Source: Stutzerimonas degradans | Lineage (GTDB): Bacteria; Pseudomonadota; Gammaproteobacteria; Pseudomonadales; Pseudomonadaceae | Assembly (NCBI RefSeq): GCF_024448505.1 | Contig: NZ_JAMOHV010000013.1 | Location: forward strand, 1 to 64,000 | DNA length: 64,000 bases | Direction: 5' to 3' | Shown here: one piece after another, positions 60,449-64,000 of the stretch | Position numbering within the stretch: position 1 is the stretch's first letter | How the letters are laid out: every line of letters begins with the position of its first letter | Program-made: the position numbers and the translations under genes | The notes under the pieces: generated by a model | Database searches by the model: none | The model's input: the letters and a program-made list of their open reading frames with translations, nothing else | Told to the model about the DNA's origin: nothing

Positions 60449-61885
60449 ATGAGCATGAACCTGATCACCCTGCTCTATCTGGTCGCCTCGGTGTGCTTCA
60501 TCCAGGCGCTGAAGGGCCTCTCCCACCCCACCACCTCACGCCGCGGCAACCTGTTCGGCATGATCGGCATGGGCCTGGCAGTACTGACCACCGTGGGCCT
60601 GATCTTCAAGCTCGGCAGCGAGCTGGCCACCACCGGCATCGGCTACGTGATCGTCGGCCTGCTGATCGGCGGCAGCGTCGGCACCGTCATGGCCAAGCGC
60701 GTCGAAATGACCAAGATGCCCGAGCTGGTCGCCTTCATGCACAGCATGATCGGCCTGGCCGCGGTATTCATCGCCATCGCCGCCGTCGTTGAGCCGCAGT
60801 CGCTGGGTATCGTTGCGCAGCTGGGTGACGCGATTCCGGCCGGTAACCGCCTGGAGCTGTTCCTCGGCGCAGCCATCGGTGCCATCACCTTCTCCGGTTC
60901 GGTGATCGCCTTCGGCAAGCTGTCGGGCAAGTACAAGTTCCGCCTGTTCCAGGGCGCCCCGGTGGTGTTCAAGGGCCAGCACATGGTCAACCTGGCCGTG
61001 GGCCTGGCGATCGTCGGTCTGGGCCTGGTCTACACCTTCACCGGCAACCTGAGCGCGTTCGCCATCTTGGTGGCACTGGCCTTCGTCATCGGCGTGCTGA
61101 TCATCATCCCCATCGGCGGTGCGGACATGCCGGTGGTGGTGTCGATGCTCAACAGCTACTCGGGCTGGGCGGCCGCCGGTATCGGCTTCTCGCTGAACAA
61201 CTCGATGCTGATCATCGCCGGCTCGCTGGTGGGCTCGAGCGGCGCGATCCTCTCGTACATCATGTGCAAGGCGATGAACCGCTCGTTCTTCAACGTGATC
61301 CTCGGCGGCTTCGGTGCCGATGCCGACGCCGGTCCGGCTGCCGGCAGCCAGGAGCAGCGGCCAGTGAAATCCGGTTCCAGCGATGACGCGGCGTTCCTGC
61401 TGACCAACGCCGACACCGTGATCATCGTCCCCGGCTACGGCCTGGCGGTGGCCCGCGCGCAGCACGCGCTGATGGAACTGGCCGAGAAGCTGACCCACCG
61501 TGGCGTCACCGTGAAGTACGCGATCCACCCGGTCGCCGGCCGTATGCCCGGGCACATGAACGTGCTGCTGGCCGAGGCCGAGGTGCCGTACGAGCAGGTG
61601 TTCGAGATGGAAGACATCAACTCCGAGTTCGGCCAGGCCGACGTGGTGCTGGTGCTCGGCGCCAACGACGTGGTCAACCCGGCAGCGAAGACCGATCCGA
61701 AGTCGCCGATCGCCGGCATGCCGATCCTCGAGGCCTACAAGGCCAAGACGGTGATCGTCAACAAGCGCTCCATGGCCAGCGGCTATGCGGGCCTCGACAA
61801 CGAGCTGTTCTACATGGACAAGACCATGATGGTCTTCGGCGATGCCAAGAAGGTCGTCGAGGACATGGTCAAGGCCGTGGAATGA
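60449..61885 (+). CDS. pntB: NAD(P) transhydrogenase subunit beta
   Basis: A 478-residue protein. The N-terminal 280 residues contain about nine transmembrane helices of domain II (GSVIAFGKLSGK, GADMPVVVSMLNSYSGWAAA). The C-terminal domain III binds NADP(H): VIIVPGYGLAVARAQHAL, then HPVAGRMPGHMNVLLAEA and the tyrosine/lysine-rich MASGYAGLDNELF. The start at 60449 or the second ATG at 60455 is possible. It is the last gene of the operon and is followed by a strong terminator. Confidence 0.96.
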   Translation: MSMNLITLLYLVASVCFIQALKGLSHPTTSRRGNLFGMIGMGLAVLTTVGLIFKLGSELATTGIGYVIVGLLIGGSVGTVMAKRVEMTKMPELVAFMHSMIGLAAVFIAIAAVVEPQSLGIVAQLGDAIPAGNRLELFLGAAIGAITFSGSVIAFGKLSGKYKFRLFQGAPVVFKGQHMVNLAVGLAIVGLGLVYTFTGNLSAFAILVALAFVIGVLIIIPIGGADMPVVVSMLNSYSGWAAAGIGFSLNNSMLIIAGSLVGSSGAILSYIMCKAMNRSFFNVILGGFGADADAGPAAGSQEQRPVKSGSSDDAAFLLTNADTVIIVPGYGLAVARAQHALMELAEKLTHRGVTVKYAIHPVAGRMPGHMNVLLAEAEVPYEQVFEMEDINSEFGQADVVLVLGANDVVNPAAKTDPKSPIAGMPILEAYKAKTVIVNKRSMASGYAGLDNELFYMDKTMMVFGDAKKVVEDMVKAVE

Positions 61886-61903
61886 TCGCCTCGCGCTGAA
61901 ACG

Positions 61904-61938
61904 AAAAACCCCTCCCGGCCCAGCCGCGAGGGGTTTTT
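61904..61938. terminator. rho-independent terminator after pntB
   Basis: AAAAACCCCTC and GAGGGGTTTTT form a perfect 11-base stem around a 13-base GC-rich loop, with T-runs on both strands. It lies 18 bases after the pntB stop and 17 bases beyond the stop of the convergent mdaB-like gene, so it probably serves both operons. Confidence 0.9.
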
Positions 61939-61955
61939 CTTTGCCTCGGCGAAGC

Positions 61956-62546
61956 TCAGACGCTGAAGCCGAACACCTCGCCCAGATGCCGGCGGTAGCG
62001 TTCGACGTCCGCCTCGATCTGTGGCTGCTTCATCACATCGACGCAGAGGAAGGTCGGCAGACCCTGCAGGCCGAGAAACTCGTTGGCCTTGTGAAACGGC
62101 AGGTAGACGGCATCCACGCCCTTGCCGGCGAAGAAATCGCTGGGGTCGTCGAAAGCCTGCTGCGGTGCGTTCCATGTCGCGGAAATCATGTAGCGCTTGC
62201 CCTGCAGCAGGCCGCCGCTGCCGTACTTCTGCGACGCATCGGAGCGGGTGCGGCCGTCGTTGGCGTAGAGGCTGCCGTGGCCGGCGGTGAACACTTCGTC
62301 CAGGTATTTCTTCACCGTCCAGGGCGCGCCCATCCACCAGCCGGGCATCTGATAGATCAGTGCGTCGGCCCAGAGGATCTTCTCGACCTCCTGTTGCACG
62401 TCGTAGCCGGCGTCGATCTCGGTGGTACGCACCTCGAAGCCGGCCGCCGTCAGGATATCGATTGCGGCTTGGTGCAGCGTGGCGTTATAGCGGCCGGCCG
62501 AATGGGCGAATGCCTTGCCGCCGTTGAGTAGCAGAATCTTCTTCAT
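61956..62546 (-). CDS. mdaB: NAD(P)H:quinone oxidoreductase, MdaB family
   Basis: A 196-residue flavodoxin-like FAD enzyme that reduces quinones by two electrons, protecting against redox cycling. It begins KKILLLNGGKAFAHSAGRYN, the usual MdaB start. YQMPGWWMGAPWTVKKYLDEVF follows around residue 65, and the family's SATWNAPQQAFDDPSDFF lies mid-protein. The length matches E. coli MdaB. It has a single-gene unit with its own upstream gap of about 120 bases. Confidence 0.92.
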   Translation of the reverse strand: MKKILLLNGGKAFAHSAGRYNATLHQAAIDILTAAGFEVRTTEIDAGYDVQQEVEKILWADALIYQMPGWWMGAPWTVKKYLDEVFTAGHGSLYANDGRTRSDASQKYGSGGLLQGKRYMISATWNAPQQAFDDPSDFFAGKGVDAVYLPFHKANEFLGLQGLPTFLCVDVMKQPQIEADVERYRRHLGEVFGFSV

Positions 62547-62666
62547 GGAGAGGCCTCGGAAACGGGTTGGCGCGCAGCTTACTCACGCCCGCGCACCGTA
62601 CCCAGACCGTAATGGGCAAATAATTTTTGCGTTGCGGTCATTAATTCCCGAGACATTGCTGGTGAA

Positions 62667-63656
62667 TCAAACAGCTTTCGCCACCGGCGCCGACTCCGGC
62701 CGCGCCGCATAGCGCTGCGCGAGTACCGCGCAAACCATCAGCTGGATCTGGTGGAACAGCATCAGTGGCAGTATCAGCGTGCCCAGCGCACCGCCGGCGA
62801 ACAGTACCTGCGCCATCGGAATGCCGGTGGCCAGGCTCTTCTTCGAGCCGGCGAAGAGGATGGTGATGCGGTCCTCCAGATCGAAACCCAGACCGCGCGC
62901 GATCAGCCAGGTGATCCCCAGCGCCAGCGCCAGCAGCAGGCAGCAGGCCAGCACCAGGCCGAGCAACTGCGGCAGCGGTACCTCGTGCCAGATGCCCTCG
63001 ACCACTGCATGGCTGAACGCGGTGTAGACCACCAGCAGGATCGAACTCTGGTCGACGTTCTTCAGCCAGCCCTTGTTGCGCGCCACCCAATCGCCGATCC
63101 AGCGCCGCGCGAACTGTCCGGCGATGAACGGCAGCAGCAGCTGCACGACGATCTTGCCGATGGCATCCAGCGTCGAGCCGCCATCGCCCTGGGCGCCCAT
63201 CAGCAGCAGCACCAGCAGCGGGGTGAGGAAGATGCCGATCAGGCTCGAAGCCGCCGCGCTACACACCGCCGCCGCGATGTTGCCGCGCGCCAGCGAGGTG
63301 AAGGCGATGGCCGACTGCACCGTGGCCGGCAGCGCACACAGGTACAGCATGCCCAGATACAGCTCTGGGCCGATCAGCGGCGTCAGCAGCGGGCGCAGCG
63401 CCAGGCCGAGCAGCGGGAACAGCACGAAGGTGCAGCCGAACACCAGCAGGTGCAGGCGCCAGTGCCCCAGTCCCGCGAGGATTGCCGGCCCCGACAGCTT
63501 GGCGCCATGCATGAAGAACAGCAGGCCGATGGCCAGGTTGGTGATCCACTCGAACACCGCTACGCCCTGTCCGCGCGCCGGCAGCAACGTGGCGAGAGCC
63601 ACCGCGCCAAGCAGGGCAAGGGTGAAGTTGTCCGGTAACAGGCGGGGTCTGGCCAT
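62667..63656 (-). CDS. bile acid:sodium symporter-family transporter
   Basis: A 329-residue inner-membrane protein with nine to ten helices. The start is taken at ATG 63654-63656 (protein begins ARPRLLPDNFTLAL), as the upstream 66 residues of open frame are hydrophilic and cross the divergent promoter. Typical features are the FFMHGAKLSGPAILAGLGHWRLH segment, the SAIAFTSLARGNIAAAVCSAAAS crossover region with Na+-binding polar residues, and LFAGSKKSLATGIPMAQVLF. YfeH-like members are thought to carry sodium-coupled organic anions. It is divergent from an AraC gene. Confidence 0.88.
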   Translation of the reverse strand: MARPRLLPDNFTLALLGAVALATLLPARGQGVAVFEWITNLAIGLLFFMHGAKLSGPAILAGLGHWRLHLLVFGCTFVLFPLLGLALRPLLTPLIGPELYLGMLYLCALPATVQSAIAFTSLARGNIAAAVCSAAASSLIGIFLTPLLVLLLMGAQGDGGSTLDAIGKIVVQLLLPFIAGQFARRWIGDWVARNKGWLKNVDQSSILLVVYTAFSHAVVEGIWHEVPLPQLLGLVLACCLLLALALGITWLIARGLGFDLEDRITILFAGSKKSLATGIPMAQVLFAGGALGTLILPLMLFHQIQLMVCAVLAQRYAARPESAPVAKAV

Positions 63657-63744
63657 GTGTGCTCCTGAGGACGGTGACTTGCGACGGATTGAGCGCGAGT
63701 CTACTGTCGTCTCGAATATCCGACTAACGCCATCGAGCCAGCTA

Positions 63745-64000
63745 ATGTCGACAAACGGACAGGCCATCCTGCCGCAACGCCCCATCCCGACGATGGCGTC
63801 CCTGCCGCGCCCGCTATTCGCCCGCAGTGAATCGCTGCCCGAGCGCACCACCACGCCGCGCCACAGTCATCCGTGGGCCCAGCTGTCCTACGCCACCAGC
63901 GGCGTGTTGCGGGTACACACCGAGCAGCGCCGTTTCCTCGCGCCGCCGCAGCGCGCCATCCTGGTGCCGCCGGGGCTGCTGCACGAGGTGGTGAGTTCGC
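63745..64000 (+). CDS. AraC-type regulator, 5' part only (window edge)
   Basis: 85 codons are visible before the window ends. The segment TTTPRHSHPWAQLSYATSGVLRVHT and then FLAPPQRAILVPPGLLHEV is the N-terminal cupin of AraC-family regulators that sense small ligands (HxHxW-type pattern). The DNA-binding domain is outside the window. It is divergent from the symporter-family transporter across an 88-base gap, so it probably regulates it. Confidence 0.7.
   Translation, partial: MSTNGQAILPQRPIPTMASLPRPLFARSESLPERTTTPRHSHPWAQLSYATSGVLRVHTEQRRFLAPPQRAILVPPGLLHEVVSS

Overview
The window looks like a chromosomal segment of a high-GC Pseudomonas-type gammaproteobacterium. Its codon use, RpoN-type regulators, HSI-II-like type VI secretion locus, xcp-type type II secretion operon and REP-like GTAGGGTGGATAA repeats point to the P. 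stutzeri/Stutzerimonas side of the genus. The species is an inference; no rRNA gene is present to settle it.

Layout. 1-2345: the right-hand end of an integrated filamentous (Pf/inovirus-like) prophage. It holds an early operon reading out of the window, a divergent repressor with a palindromic operator, two lower-GC cargo genes, and a 25-base copy of the 3' end of the selenocysteine tRNA gene that should be the attachment site. 2484-9150: core genes, comprising a small unknown gene, a GcvH-like/DsrE-like pair, a cyclopropane fatty acid synthase, a DctB/DctD-type two-component pair and a hexose-6-phosphate mutarotase. 9151-37198: a complete type VI secretion (T6SS) locus, except that it has no hcp gene. 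The order is tssA-B-C-E, a PAAR/unknown/membrane-protein cassette, tssF-G-H, a sigma-54 activator, a small lipoprotein, FHA protein, tssJ-K-L-M, stp1-stk1, vgrG, a chimeric cell-wall effector and its likely periplasmic immunity protein. The backbone order matches P. aeruginosa HSI-II. 37199-37943: degenerate DNA with no intact gene.

37944-49410: mixed chromosomal genes. These include a haem-oxygenase-fold diiron oxidase with a methyltransferase, an AEC transporter, a zinc alcohol/formaldehyde dehydrogenase, a LysE exporter, an AraC regulator, an NAD-dependent epimerase, oxyR and recG. 49486-50886: a YbaK-like/HDOD protein. 50911-58474: a minus-strand type II secretion operon, gspE-F-G-H-I-J-K-L-M, without gspC or gspD. 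58993-61885: the three-gene proton-translocating transhydrogenase operon, closed by a strong terminator. 61956-64000: an MdaB-type quinone reductase, a bile-acid:Na+ symporter-family transporter and a divergent AraC regulator cut by the window edge.

How the parts work together. The T6SS genes encode a whole contractile machine with its own transcriptional activator and a threonine-phosphorylation switch (Stk1/Stp1/FHA). Two separate low-GC cassettes supply what look like toxin-immunity pairs: one is carried by PAAR inside the structural operon, the other sits behind VgrG. These cassettes, the prophage end and the diiron oxidase/methyltransferase pair are the parts most likely to hold undescribed biology.
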